NCBI GenBank assembly: GCA_025210965.1 | Contig: JAOAQY010000002.1 | Coordinates: forward strand, 1-39,042 | Direction of reading: 5' to 3' | DNA: 39,042 nt | Source: Tissierellales bacterium | GTDB taxonomy: Bacteria > Bacillota > Clostridia > Tissierellales > JAOAQY01 | In this document: piece by piece, positions 16,560-23,731 of the stretch | Numbering within the stretch: the first letter of the stretch is position 1 | Layout of the letters: each line of letters starts with the position of its first letter | The notes under the pieces: generated by a model | Told to the model about the DNA's origin: nothing | Database searches by the model: none | What the model saw: only the letters and a program-made list of their open reading frames with translations | Made by a program: the position numbers and the translations under genes

Positions 16560-16588
16560 TTGGCAAATGACCATAATAGTATTATAAT
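16560..16588 (+). promoter_or_regulatory. Promoter of the mrp-like gene
   Basis: TTGGCA, a 17-base spacer and TATAAT: a near-consensus sigma-A promoter 81 bases before the start codon. Confidence 0.65.
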
Positions 16589-16668
16589 CATAGTTGGAAG
16601 ATAAAATACACAAGAAAAATAAAATTATTTGACTAAAAAATTTAGCAAATCTGTATGGAGGTAATACA

Positions 16669-17418
16669 ATGGGAAAAATAAACAAAATTATTGCAGTTAT
16701 GAGTGGTAAAGGTGGAGTAGGAAAATCCTTTGTCACAAGCTTGGTTGCTATAAATTTACAAAGACAGGGTTACAAAGTGGGAGTATTAGATGCAGATATA
16801 ACTGGACCTAGTATCCCTAAAATATTTGGAGTGAACAAAGAAAGAGCTGTGATGGATGGACAAAAAATGGTTCCAGTTATGAGTAAAGCAGGAACCAAAG
16901 TTATGAGTTTGAATTTGTTGTTGCAAGATGAGACTCAGCCGGTAATATGGAGAGGCCCACTTATCGGAAATACTGCTAAACAGTTTTATGAAGATACTGC
17001 TTGGGGAGATTTAGATTACTTAGTTATAGATTTACCACCAGGAACTGCAGATGTTACATTGACAGTTATGCAAAGCATACCTATTGATGGTATGGTTATA
17101 GTTACATGTCCTCAGGATTTAGTTAGATTAATAGTTGAAAAATCTGTTATTATGGCAGAGAAAATGAATATTCCAATTTTAGGATTAGTAGAGAATATGA
17201 GTTATGCAACTTGTCCAGATTGTGGTGAGAAGATAAATATTTTTGGAGAGAGCAAGGCTGAAAAAGTTGCCAAAGAAATGGAATTGAATTTATTAGGTCA
17301 ACTACCTATTCAATCAGAAATGACTCATATGTGCGATTTGGGAACACTTGAGCAGTATGATGTAAAAGAGCCTGCATTTGTAAAATTAGGAGAAACTATT
17401 TCAAATATCATGAAGTAA
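16669..17418 (+). CDS. Mrp/ApbC/NBP35-type P-loop ATPase, Fe-S cluster carrier
   Basis: A 249-residue protein. The deviant Walker A SGKGGVGKS (12-20) is the Mrp/MinD type; switch II lies in VIDLPPGTADVT (119-130). The paired cysteines CPDC (182-185) are where the Mrp/Nbp35 family bridges a 4Fe-4S cluster across the dimer. It is thought to hold and transfer Fe-S clusters to target enzymes. Length matches the short clostridial form with no N-terminal DUF59 domain. The next gene is a Fur-family metalloregulator, which may be coincidence or a link to iron supply. GGAGG precedes the ATG. Confidence 0.9.
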   Translation: MGKINKIIAVMSGKGGVGKSFVTSLVAINLQRQGYKVGVLDADITGPSIPKIFGVNKERAVMDGQKMVPVMSKAGTKVMSLNLLLQDETQPVIWRGPLIGNTAKQFYEDTAWGDLDYLVIDLPPGTADVTLTVMQSIPIDGMVIVTCPQDLVRLIVEKSVIMAEKMNIPILGLVENMSYATCPDCGEKINIFGESKAEKVAKEMELNLLGQLPIQSEMTHMCDLGTLEQYDVKEPAFVKLGETISNIMK

Positions 17419-17502
17419 AATATTTAAAAGTACTTTTGCTGTGGTTTAATTTCGTATAATTTGGTAAAATAAGAACATAATGAACTATTAGGAGGAGTCA
17501 CA

Positions 17503-17952
17503 ATGGAAGAAAAACTGAAGTATATAGATGATCTTTTGAAAGCTAAGGGGTATAAATTAACATATACTAGACGCTTGATTGTGAAAATGTTCTTAGAGCA
17601 TCCAGATATACATTTTAGTCCGCAAGATGTTTATGAACACTTAAAAGGTGAGGGTAATGATATAGGAATAGCTACAGTATACAGGAGCATAAAAATTCTT
17701 AAAGATAATGATATTATAGAACAGGTAGTATTTAAAGATAAGAGCGTATATGAATTGAAAATATTTGGTAAGAAGAGTATACATGCTCATTTTACGTGCC
17801 AAAATTGTGGCGAATTTTTTGATTATCAGAATATGGATCTTTCTTCAAAGATTGTTTCTTCTATCTATAATATTGAGAAAAAATATGGTTTTAAAGTGAA
17901 AAATGTTGATGTACTACTCAGTGGAGAGTGCAAGTCATGCGATAAAAAATAG
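17503..17952 (+). CDS. Fur-family metalloregulator (Fur/PerR/Zur type)
   Basis: A 149-residue protein with an N-terminal winged helix (about 10-75; HFSPQDVYEHL, IGIATVYRSIKIL) and a C-terminal dimerisation domain with both structural zinc CxxC motifs (Cys99-Cys102 and Cys143-Cys146) and HAH at 94-96. Such proteins repress iron, peroxide or zinc genes when metal is bound. The residues that would separate Fur from PerR or Zur cannot be judged by eye. It has an AGGAGG site and lies 84 bases after the mrp-like gene, possibly as the second gene of that transcript. The folT leader begins directly after it. Confidence 0.88.
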   Translation: MEEKLKYIDDLLKAKGYKLTYTRRLIVKMFLEHPDIHFSPQDVYEHLKGEGNDIGIATVYRSIKILKDNDIIEQVVFKDKSVYELKIFGKKSIHAHFTCQNCGEFFDYQNMDLSSKIVSSIYNIEKKYGFKVKNVDVLLSGECKSCDKK

Positions 17953-17953
17953 C

Positions 17954-17982
17954 TTGCAAAATGAAAACAGATAGTGTATCCT
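17954..17982 (+). promoter_or_regulatory. Putative promoter of folT
   Basis: TTGCAA, a 17-base spacer and TATCCT, beginning right after the stop codon of the Fur-family gene. Confidence 0.45.
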
Positions 17983-17994
17983 TCAATAAGAGAC

Positions 17995-18098
17995 ATCAGA
18001 CAGAGTAGGTGAAGTGCGTTAAGTGTTAAAGGATGGGAGGTTGCCTTTAAACGAAAATGTAATGCATTGCGATGCTTTACCGCTGCCGCTGGACTGAT
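17995..18098 (+). promoter_or_regulatory. Tetrahydrofolate (THF, folT-type) riboswitch
   Basis: The closing stem ATCAG (17995-17999) / CTGAT (18094-18098) surrounds the conserved elements of the THF riboswitch: GAGTAGG, GCGTTAAGTG (18016-18025), GGATGGGA, ACGAA, and a 3' segment ACCGCTGCCGCTGGACT. The match to the Streptococcus folT leader is clear, and the gene that follows is folT. No strong U-tailed terminator follows, only a weak AAAAG/CTTTT hairpin at about 18102-18115. Control may therefore be at translation, through the GGAGG at 18164-18168. Confidence 0.88.
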
Positions 18099-18174
18099 TA
18101 AAAAGAATTCTTTTCTTTTTAGATAGCTAGTCTATGTACTTGTCATGTCTAACTAAAGAGAAAGGAGGGAGGCT

Positions 18175-18900
18175 ATGGATTTTGGAGCTAAAAGAAATCC
18201 GGTTAAAACAATGGTTAGTCTAGCACTTTTTATTGCGCTTAGCGTTGTGTTAACTAGATATCTTTCTATTGCAACTCCGACGCTTAGAATTGGATTTGGT
18301 TCGATTCCAGTAATGTTATCAGGTATGTTTTTTGGACCATTAGCTGGAGCGATAACAGGAGCAGTTGCAGATTTGATTGGATACATGCTTAACCCCATGG
18401 GGGGAAGCTATTTTCCAGGATTTACTATTAGTGCAGCAATCAGAGGCGCATTGTTTGGATTTGTATTTATGACTATGAAGAGCAAGGGGCGCAAAGTGAA
18501 TTTTAATATCGTAAGTGCTGTGGTAGTTAGTATGCTGGCGGTAGGTATCGTTTTGGTATCAAATAGATCGCAAGAGATGAATTTTAATAGTTGGCCACTT
18601 GTAGCTAAGGGATTTTTTGCATTAACTACAGTTGCCTTTATGATTATTCCAGTTTTTATTTCAAAGTATTGGAATAAATCAACATTTGAATTAGAATACA
18701 GCTTGGAAAAAGTTCTATTTGCCATGACGCTGACGTATATCTTAGTTTCTATTGGGCTTAATACTCTTTGGCTTTCTATGCTTATAGGAAAGTCGTTTAT
18801 AGTGTTATTACCTAGTAGAGTGATTACGGGATTGTTTGTTGTGCCAATTCATGCTGTGATAATCTACGCATTATCTAATAGTATGAAAAAAATCATGTAA
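18175..18900 (+). CDS. folT: Folate ECF transporter S component
   Basis: A 241-residue membrane protein with about six helices. The stretch LRIGFGSIPVMLSGMFFGPL (41-60), then AGAITGAVADLIGYMLNP, then GGSYFPGFTISAAIRG, is the FolT signature. FolT captures folates and works with the EcfAA'T module, which is not in this window. The THF riboswitch directly before it fits feedback control of folate uptake. The protein is longer than the usual ~170-190 residues because of an extended hydrophilic and helical stretch (about 95-160) between core helices. AGGAGGGAGG precedes the ATG. Confidence 0.93.
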   Translation: MDFGAKRNPVKTMVSLALFIALSVVLTRYLSIATPTLRIGFGSIPVMLSGMFFGPLAGAITGAVADLIGYMLNPMGGSYFPGFTISAAIRGALFGFVFMTMKSKGRKVNFNIVSAVVVSMLAVGIVLVSNRSQEMNFNSWPLVAKGFFALTTVAFMIIPVFISKYWNKSTFELEYSLEKVLFAMTLTYILVSIGLNTLWLSMLIGKSFIVLLPSRVITGLFVVPIHAVIIYALSNSMKKIM

Positions 18901-18912
18901 TATTGTAATATT

Positions 18913-18933
18913 AAGGCCTTTGGGCCTTTTTTT
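18913..18933 (+). terminator. Intrinsic terminator of folT
   Basis: AAGGCC/GGCCTT hairpin followed by a T7 run. Confidence 0.85.
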
Positions 18934-19027
18934 GTTGGCAAATAAAAGGATAGAGTGATAAAATTTGGTATCTGCGCTTAAACTATTTAGATTATGGTAT
19001 AAATATAATGTATAGGGGGCGGAGAAG

Positions 19028-20119
19028 ATGGAATATTTGAAAGTCAATTGCGACAGTGGAAAATATGACGTATATGTAGGTCATGGAAATAGACGGCAAT
19101 TGAATGAAATTCTGGAAAATGAGTATTTGGAACGTAGAATACTCATTGTGACAGATAATGAAATAGCAAAAATATACTTAGATGAAGTAATAGAAATACT
19201 GAAAGAGCATGAGGTCAATTATGCTATAATTCCTGCTGGAGAAAAAAGCAAGTCTATAGAAACTATGAAATATATATATGAGAAATTACTTGAGAATGAT
19301 TATGGTAGAAAAAGCTTAATATTAAGTCTTGGAGGCGGTGTTGTAGCAGATATAGCTGGATTTGTCAGTTCGACTTATATGAGGGGAATACCATATATAC
19401 AGGTTCCAACAACAATAATTTCACAAGTCGATAGCAGTATAGGCGGTAAGGTTTCTATAAACTTCAATGAATATAAAAATATCAGTGGTGCATATTATCA
19501 TCCAAAAAGTGTCATTATTGATATTGAATTTTTGAAGACACTTAGCGATAGAGAATACTACTCGGGTATATCAGAAATTATTAAACATAGTTTGATAGAG
19601 GATTATGAATTTTTTAGAGAACTAGTAGATAATAAGGAGCTAATTATAGGTAGAGACTTGAAATATATGGAAAAAATACTCATAAAATCGCTTAATATAA
19701 AGAAAACAATTGTGGAAATGGATGAAAGAGATTATGGAATCAGAAGGATACTTAATTTTGGTCATAGTATAGGTCATGGATTAGAATCAATAGGTTTATT
19801 TGAAAAATATACACATGGAGAATCTATAGCACTTGGTATAATCTATGAAACTTTACTTTCGTTCGAAATGGGTCTGATTAAAGAAGCATATTGTAAAGAA
19901 ATACTTGATAGTTTGCTTTGGATAGTTAAACCAGAGAGATATAAGGATGAAGACATAGCACTTTTTTATAGAGTTCTAGAAAAGGATAAAAATAAATTAG
20001 GCAAAGATATGATGTTTATACTTCCAACAGAAAGAGGCCGAGTGGGGATTTTTAAAAACATTGAGAGAGCGAAAATTACAAAATTGCTAAAAAATGGGCA
20101 TCCATTTTTGGATATATAA
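19028..20119 (+). CDS. aroB: 3-dehydroquinate synthase
   Basis: A 363-residue protein of standard AroB length. It has the NAD-binding motif LGGGVVADIAGF (about 99-110), PTTIISQVDSSIGGKVSIN (about 125-143), KHSLIEDYEFF and the zinc-binding FGHSIGHGLE region. It converts DAHP to 3-dehydroquinate, the second step of the shikimate pathway. No other aro gene is next to it, so the pathway is scattered in this genome. GGGGCGGAG lies before the ATG. The nitroreductase at 20144 follows after 24 bases, suggesting one transcript. Confidence 0.95.
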   Translation: MEYLKVNCDSGKYDVYVGHGNRRQLNEILENEYLERRILIVTDNEIAKIYLDEVIEILKEHEVNYAIIPAGEKSKSIETMKYIYEKLLENDYGRKSLILSLGGGVVADIAGFVSSTYMRGIPYIQVPTTIISQVDSSIGGKVSINFNEYKNISGAYYHPKSVIIDIEFLKTLSDREYYSGISEIIKHSLIEDYEFFRELVDNKELIIGRDLKYMEKILIKSLNIKKTIVEMDERDYGIRRILNFGHSIGHGLESIGLFEKYTHGESIALGIIYETLLSFEMGLIKEAYCKEILDSLLWIVKPERYKDEDIALFYRVLEKDKNKLGKDMMFILPTERGRVGIFKNIERAKITKLLKNGHPFLDI

Positions 20120-20143
20120 AATATTAAAATAGGAGCTGATGGT

Positions 20144-20761
20144 ATGAAAAATTTCAAAGAACTAGCTGAAACTAGAAGATCTGTGAAATATTTTGATCCT
20201 GAAAAACCTTTAGAAGATGATATTATAAAAAATATAGTCAATTTAGCAAGTAATACACCTTCTTGTTTTAACTTACAACCGTGGGAAATTATACTAGTTA
20301 AATCTGATGAAGCTAAGAAACGCTTGTATGAAAATGCATGCAGACAAAAATGTGTACTAGATGCATCAGCAATAGCTATAATTATAGGAGATATGAAAGG
20401 TTTTGAAAAAGAGAATCCATTCTGGAAAGAGAAAGTTGATCTTGGATTATCTCAAGAAAAGGTAGATAATTATATAAGGCATTCTGAAAAGATACTATTT
20501 GCAGAAGAGGATCAGAAAATAAAATTTGCATCAACTAATAGTGCGCTTTTTGCAATGTCTCTTATATATGCAGCGTCATATTATGGGGTGGGATCACAGC
20601 CTATGATAGGATTTAATGAAGAAATAGCGAAAATGCTGTATCAAATTCCAGATAATAAAACTATAACGCTTATGATAGCGCTAGGTTATAGAGATGAATC
20701 GAAACCATTAAAGGTTAAAGAGCGAAGATTGAATTATGATGAAATGGTAAAAGAAATATAG
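20144..20761 (+). CDS. Nitroreductase family flavoprotein
   Basis: A 205-residue protein. The FMN-binding motif AETRRSVKYFDPEKP (7-21), ASNTPSCFNLQPWEIILVKS (35-54) and IALGYRDESKP (near 190-200) are all typical of the short nitroreductase family. One unusual feature is Cys65 and Cys70 close together (ACRQKCVLD). Its neighbour aroB offers no functional clue. AGGAG precedes the ATG. Substrate unknown: quinones, nitro compounds or flavin-dependent electron transfer are all possible. Confidence 0.87.
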   Translation: MKNFKELAETRRSVKYFDPEKPLEDDIIKNIVNLASNTPSCFNLQPWEIILVKSDEAKKRLYENACRQKCVLDASAIAIIIGDMKGFEKENPFWKEKVDLGLSQEKVDNYIRHSEKILFAEEDQKIKFASTNSALFAMSLIYAASYYGVGSQPMIGFNEEIAKMLYQIPDNKTITLMIALGYRDESKPLKVKERRLNYDEMVKEI

Positions 20762-20814
20762 CCCCTATACAAATTAACGGATTCGTGGTAAAATTTTAAC
20801 GTTAGAGATAGTAG

Positions 20815-20859
20815 AGAGCACCTAAAATAGGAGTGATTCTATTTGTAGTAGGGTGCTCT
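20815..20859 (+). other. Large two-part hairpin in the pta leader
   Basis: A perfect 8-bp outer stem AGAGCACC/GGTGCTCT and a 6-bp inner stem AAATAG/CTATTT around an 8-base loop. Only GATTTTG follows, so it is a poor terminator. It lies 27 bases before the pta start and could be a weak terminator of the aroB transcript, an mRNA stabiliser or a regulatory leader. Confidence 0.6.
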
Positions 20860-20885
20860 GATTTTGTGCGAAAGGGGTAATTTAA

Positions 20886-21887
20886 ATGAGTTTTATAGAA
20901 GGCATTAAGGCTAAAGCCAAAGCTAAGAAAATGAAAATAGTATTACCAGAATCTTATGAAGAAAGAAACTTAAAAGCTGCAGATCAGATTATAAAAGAGG
21001 GTTTGGCAGAAATAGTATTAGTTGGAAACAAAGATGAGATTACTGCACTTGATTGTGCAAAAAATTTAGATTTAAGTGCTGCTGAGTTTTTAGATCCAAA
21101 AGCCTATGACGGTATGGATGATTTTGTTGAAACATTAGTAGAACTTAGAAAGAAAAAAGGTATGACACCAGAGCAAGCTAGAGAATTGTTAATGGATCCA
21201 ATATATTTTGGTGTTATGCTATTGAAAAAAGAATTAGCACATGGTTTGGTATCTGGAGCAGTTCATGCTACTGCAGATATACTTAGACCTGCTCTTCAAA
21301 TTATAAAAACTGCACCAAATACTAAATTGGTTTCAGCAGCTTTTATAATGGATGTTCCAAATTGTGAATTTGGAAATAATGGTATATTTGTATTTGCTGA
21401 TTCAGCATTGAATCCAAATCCATCATCAGAAGAATTAGCACATATTGCACTTAGCTCGGCAAACACATATAGCGCTCTGATTCAAGATGAACCTATAGTG
21501 GCGATGCTTTCATTTTCAACTTATGGTAGTGCAAAACATCCAGATGTTGATAAAGTAAGCGAAGGTGTTAAGATTGCAAAAGAATTAGCTCCGAATCTTA
21601 AATTAGATGGAGAGTTACAATTCGATGCAGCTATTGTACCATCTGTTGGAAGCTTAAAAGCTCCAGATAGTGATGTTGCGGGAAAAGCTAATGTTTTGGT
21701 GTTCCCAGATTTGGATGCAGCAAATATTGGATATAAAATAGCTCAGAGACTTGCTAAAGCTGAGGCATATGGCCCAGTTACTCAAGGTCTGGCAAAACCA
21801 CTTAATGATTTATCGAGAGGGTGTTCGGTAGAGGATATAGTGGGTACAGTTGCCATTACAGCAGTACAAGCTCAAATGGCAGAATAA
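20886..21887 (+). CDS. pta: Phosphate acetyltransferase
   Basis: A 333-residue protein of the short (domain-only) Pta type common in Clostridia. It starts MSFIEGIKAKAKAKKMKIVL, followed by PESYEERNLKAADQI; later motifs are SGAVHATADILRPALQIIKT and KAPDSDVAGKANVLVFPDLD, both strongly conserved in Pta. It interconverts acetyl-CoA and acetyl phosphate for acetate and ATP formation. No ackA is beside it in the window, so the usual pta-ackA pairing is absent here. AAAGGGG precedes the ATG. Only 42 bases separate it from deoC, so the two are probably one transcript. Confidence 0.96.
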   Translation: MSFIEGIKAKAKAKKMKIVLPESYEERNLKAADQIIKEGLAEIVLVGNKDEITALDCAKNLDLSAAEFLDPKAYDGMDDFVETLVELRKKKGMTPEQARELLMDPIYFGVMLLKKELAHGLVSGAVHATADILRPALQIIKTAPNTKLVSAAFIMDVPNCEFGNNGIFVFADSALNPNPSSEELAHIALSSANTYSALIQDEPIVAMLSFSTYGSAKHPDVDKVSEGVKIAKELAPNLKLDGELQFDAAIVPSVGSLKAPDSDVAGKANVLVFPDLDAANIGYKIAQRLAKAEAYGPVTQGLAKPLNDLSRGCSVEDIVGTVAITAVQAQMAE

Positions 21888-21929
21888 TTTAGATTTAGGG
21901 TGAAAACAATTTGTTTAGGAGGGTTTATA

Positions 21930-22604
21930 ATGGAAAATGTAGCGAAAATGATTGACCACACTATTTTAAAAGCAGACACAACAAAGGCAATGGTAGAAAA
22001 GGTTTGCGAGGAAGCAAGAGAATATAATTTTGCATCGGTATGCGTGAATTCATGCTATGCAGAATTAGTAACAAAACTTTTAAAGGGAACAGATATAAAA
22101 ACTTGCTGTGTAGTAGGTTTTCCTTTAGGAGCAATGACTTCTGATTCCAAAGCTTGTGAAACAGAAAAAGCTATTGCAAATGGAGCAAATGAAATAGATA
22201 TGGTAATAAATGTAGGAGCACTTAAAGATGCAGACTATGATTTCGTAAGAAATGATATTAAAGCAGTAGTTAAAGCTGCAGAAGGTAAAGCTTTAGTAAA
22301 AGTTATTCTTGAAAACTGCTTGTTGACAGATGAACAAAAAGTTAAAGCTTGTGAGCTTTCTAAAGAAGCAGGTGCGGATTTTGTTAAGACATCAACGGGA
22401 TTTAGCACTGGTGGAGCTACTGTTGCAGATGTTAAATTAATGAGAAAGACAGTTGGACCAGATATGGGAGTTAAAGCTTCTGGTGGAGTTAGAACTTTGG
22501 AAGATTTAATGAAAATGAAAGAAGCTGGAGCTAGCAGAGTTGGAGCTAGTGCATCTGTTGCAATAGTTACAGATTCAAAACTAGGTGAAAAAAGCGACTA
22601 CTAA
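21930..22604 (+). CDS. deoC: Deoxyribose-phosphate aldolase
   Basis: A 224-residue DERA of the class found in B. subtilis. The Schiff-base lysine is Lys153 in FVKTSTGF, with the proton-relay Lys182 in VKASGGVRT. It splits 2-deoxyribose 5-phosphate into acetaldehyde and glyceraldehyde 3-phosphate. I chose ATG 21930, which has AGGAGGG six bases upstream; an upstream in-frame ATG at 21900 lacks a site and adds 10 residues before [14 protein letters not shown], a normal family N-terminus. Its link to pta is unusual since deoC normally sits with nucleoside genes; both enzymes feed C2 metabolism. Confidence 0.96.
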   Translation: MENVAKMIDHTILKADTTKAMVEKVCEEAREYNFASVCVNSCYAELVTKLLKGTDIKTCCVVGFPLGAMTSDSKACETEKAIANGANEIDMVINVGALKDADYDFVRNDIKAVVKAAEGKALVKVILENCLLTDEQKVKACELSKEAGADFVKTSTGFSTGGATVADVKLMRKTVGPDMGVKASGGVRTLEDLMKMKEAGASRVGASASVAIVTDSKLGEKSDY

Positions 22605-22646
22605 TAATAGGATATATTAAGAATATATCGTAAATCAATATATATA

Positions 22647-22694
22647 AAACCAGAGGATATTTATGTAGAATAAATATCCTCTGGTTTTTTTATT
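22647..22694 (+). terminator. Strong intrinsic terminator of pta-deoC
   Basis: A perfect 18-bp stem (22647-22664 with 22670-22687), 5-base loop, T-rich tail. Confidence 0.92.
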
Positions 22695-22713
22695 TTACAT
22701 AAATAACTAACAA

Positions 22714-22769
22714 ACTACTAACTACTAAACTACTAACTACTAAACTACTAACTACTAAACTACTAACTA
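22714..22769. repeat. 15-bp tandem repeat, 3.7 copies
   Basis: Unit ACTACTAACTACTAA, exact in copies 1-3 (22714-22728, 22729-22743, 22744-22758) with a partial fourth (22759-22769). The last bases hold the stop codon of the minus-strand TSCPD gene. The unit is built from ACTA/ACTAA steps, so it probably grew by slippage. Confidence 0.95.
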
Positions 22770-23027
22770 ACAAGCTTTAGAATTTTCATTAAGAGACGTT
22801 AGAAGAATTTTGCTAAATTGGTCAGGACAAGATGTACCTTTGCCACCACAAGTAATACCTTCTAATTTTGCTATAACATCTTCCACGAGCATTCCCTCTA
22901 CTAGACTAGTAATACCCTTTAAATTGCCGTTACAGCCACCTACAAAGCTAACGTTGTGAAGTTTTCCGTCGATTATATCATAGTTTACTAATTTTGCACA
23001 TACACCTCGTAATTCTGTTGTTTTCAT
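22767..23027 (-). CDS. Small TSCPD-domain protein (TIGR03905-like)
   Basis: An 86-residue protein with the sequence features of the TIGR03905 TSCPD family: GGCNGNLKGI (30-39), LVEGM (42-46), LEGITCGGKGTSCPDQ (55-70). Its five cysteines (10, 32, 60, 67, 86) could bind zinc or an Fe-S cluster. The domain also occurs at the C-terminus of some class II (vitamin B12) ribonucleotide reductases; as a free protein it has no known function. I chose the start at 23027 because GGAGG lies seven bases upstream; the longer ORF begins inside that site. Its stop codon is inside the tandem repeat. Confidence 0.8.
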   Translation of the reverse strand: MKTTELRGVCAKLVNYDIIDGKLHNVSFVGGCNGNLKGITSLVEGMLVEDVIAKLEGITCGGKGTSCPDQFSKILLTSLNENSKAC

Positions 23028-23158
23028 AAAATACCTCCTACTAATTAATACCCCCACATAGTATCATATTATTAAATGAGGGTCAATAATTAATTTTGAT
23101 AGAAAAAGTTTTTTGTAAATGATTGAGGGTAAACATATAATGACAAGGAGGGGTTTTT

Positions 23159-23671
23159 ATGTCAAAGAAAGAAGACGATATAAGATATTACCTAAAGCCT
23201 AAAGATGACACGGAGAAAAAATCAGATAGTTCAAATAGAGTTAATGCCAAGCAGATGGATGATATAGGACCAAACAATAACTATGAGCTACTCAGTGTGT
23301 TTTTTGTGGAAAGAAATGGACATAGAATGGAAAAAGCAGTGGCTTATATGATTAGAGACATAAAAAAAGGGCGCGCAAGAATATATACAGAGGAGACGGC
23401 ACTAATATTTATACAACATGTGAGTTATGCTAAAGCTATAAAAAATGCTAGAGTAAAGCTTGAAAATGGAGAACTTAAAATAGTCAGCAGAGAGGATTAT
23501 CCTGATATTTATAGTGATTTCTATGCTGTTGTGATAGATAAACCAAAACTCAATAAAAAATTATCTACGGTAGCAACTATAGTTGATTTAAAATACCTGA
23601 CAGAGACTAAAATACAGACAAAGGTCATATCGTTTGAAAAATATATCGGGCAGTATTTTCTAGGATCTTGA
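23159..23671 (+). CDS. Hypothetical protein, unrecognised
   Basis: A 170-residue soluble protein with a charged N-terminal region (1-40, many Lys/Asp/Ser, probably disordered), then a mixed alpha/beta part beginning YELLSVFFVERNGHRMEKAV. There is no signal peptide, membrane segment or cysteine, and I recognise no domain. A GGAGGGG site precedes the ATG, and codon use matches its neighbours, so it should be real. The ppaC promoter lies just after its stop. It may be lineage-specific. Confidence 0.6.
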   Translation: MSKKEDDIRYYLKPKDDTEKKSDSSNRVNAKQMDDIGPNNNYELLSVFFVERNGHRMEKAVAYMIRDIKKGRARIYTEETALIFIQHVSYAKAIKNARVKLENGELKIVSREDYPDIYSDFYAVVIDKPKLNKKLSTVATIVDLKYLTETKIQTKVISFEKYIGQYFLGS

Positions 23672-23672
23672 T

Positions 23673-23701
23673 TTGAAACTTTACTCCTAAACTGTTAGAA
23701 T
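23673..23701 (+). promoter_or_regulatory. Promoter of the inorganic pyrophosphatase gene
   Basis: TTGAAA, a 17-base spacer and TAGAAT, beginning right after the preceding stop codon. Confidence 0.55.
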
Positions 23702-23731
23702 ATATGCAGGATTATTTTAGGAGGAGATTTA

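Noticed and set aside
22714-22769. CRISPR-like array
   Set aside because: The units are 15 bases with no spacers; this is a direct tandem repeat, and no cas gene is near.
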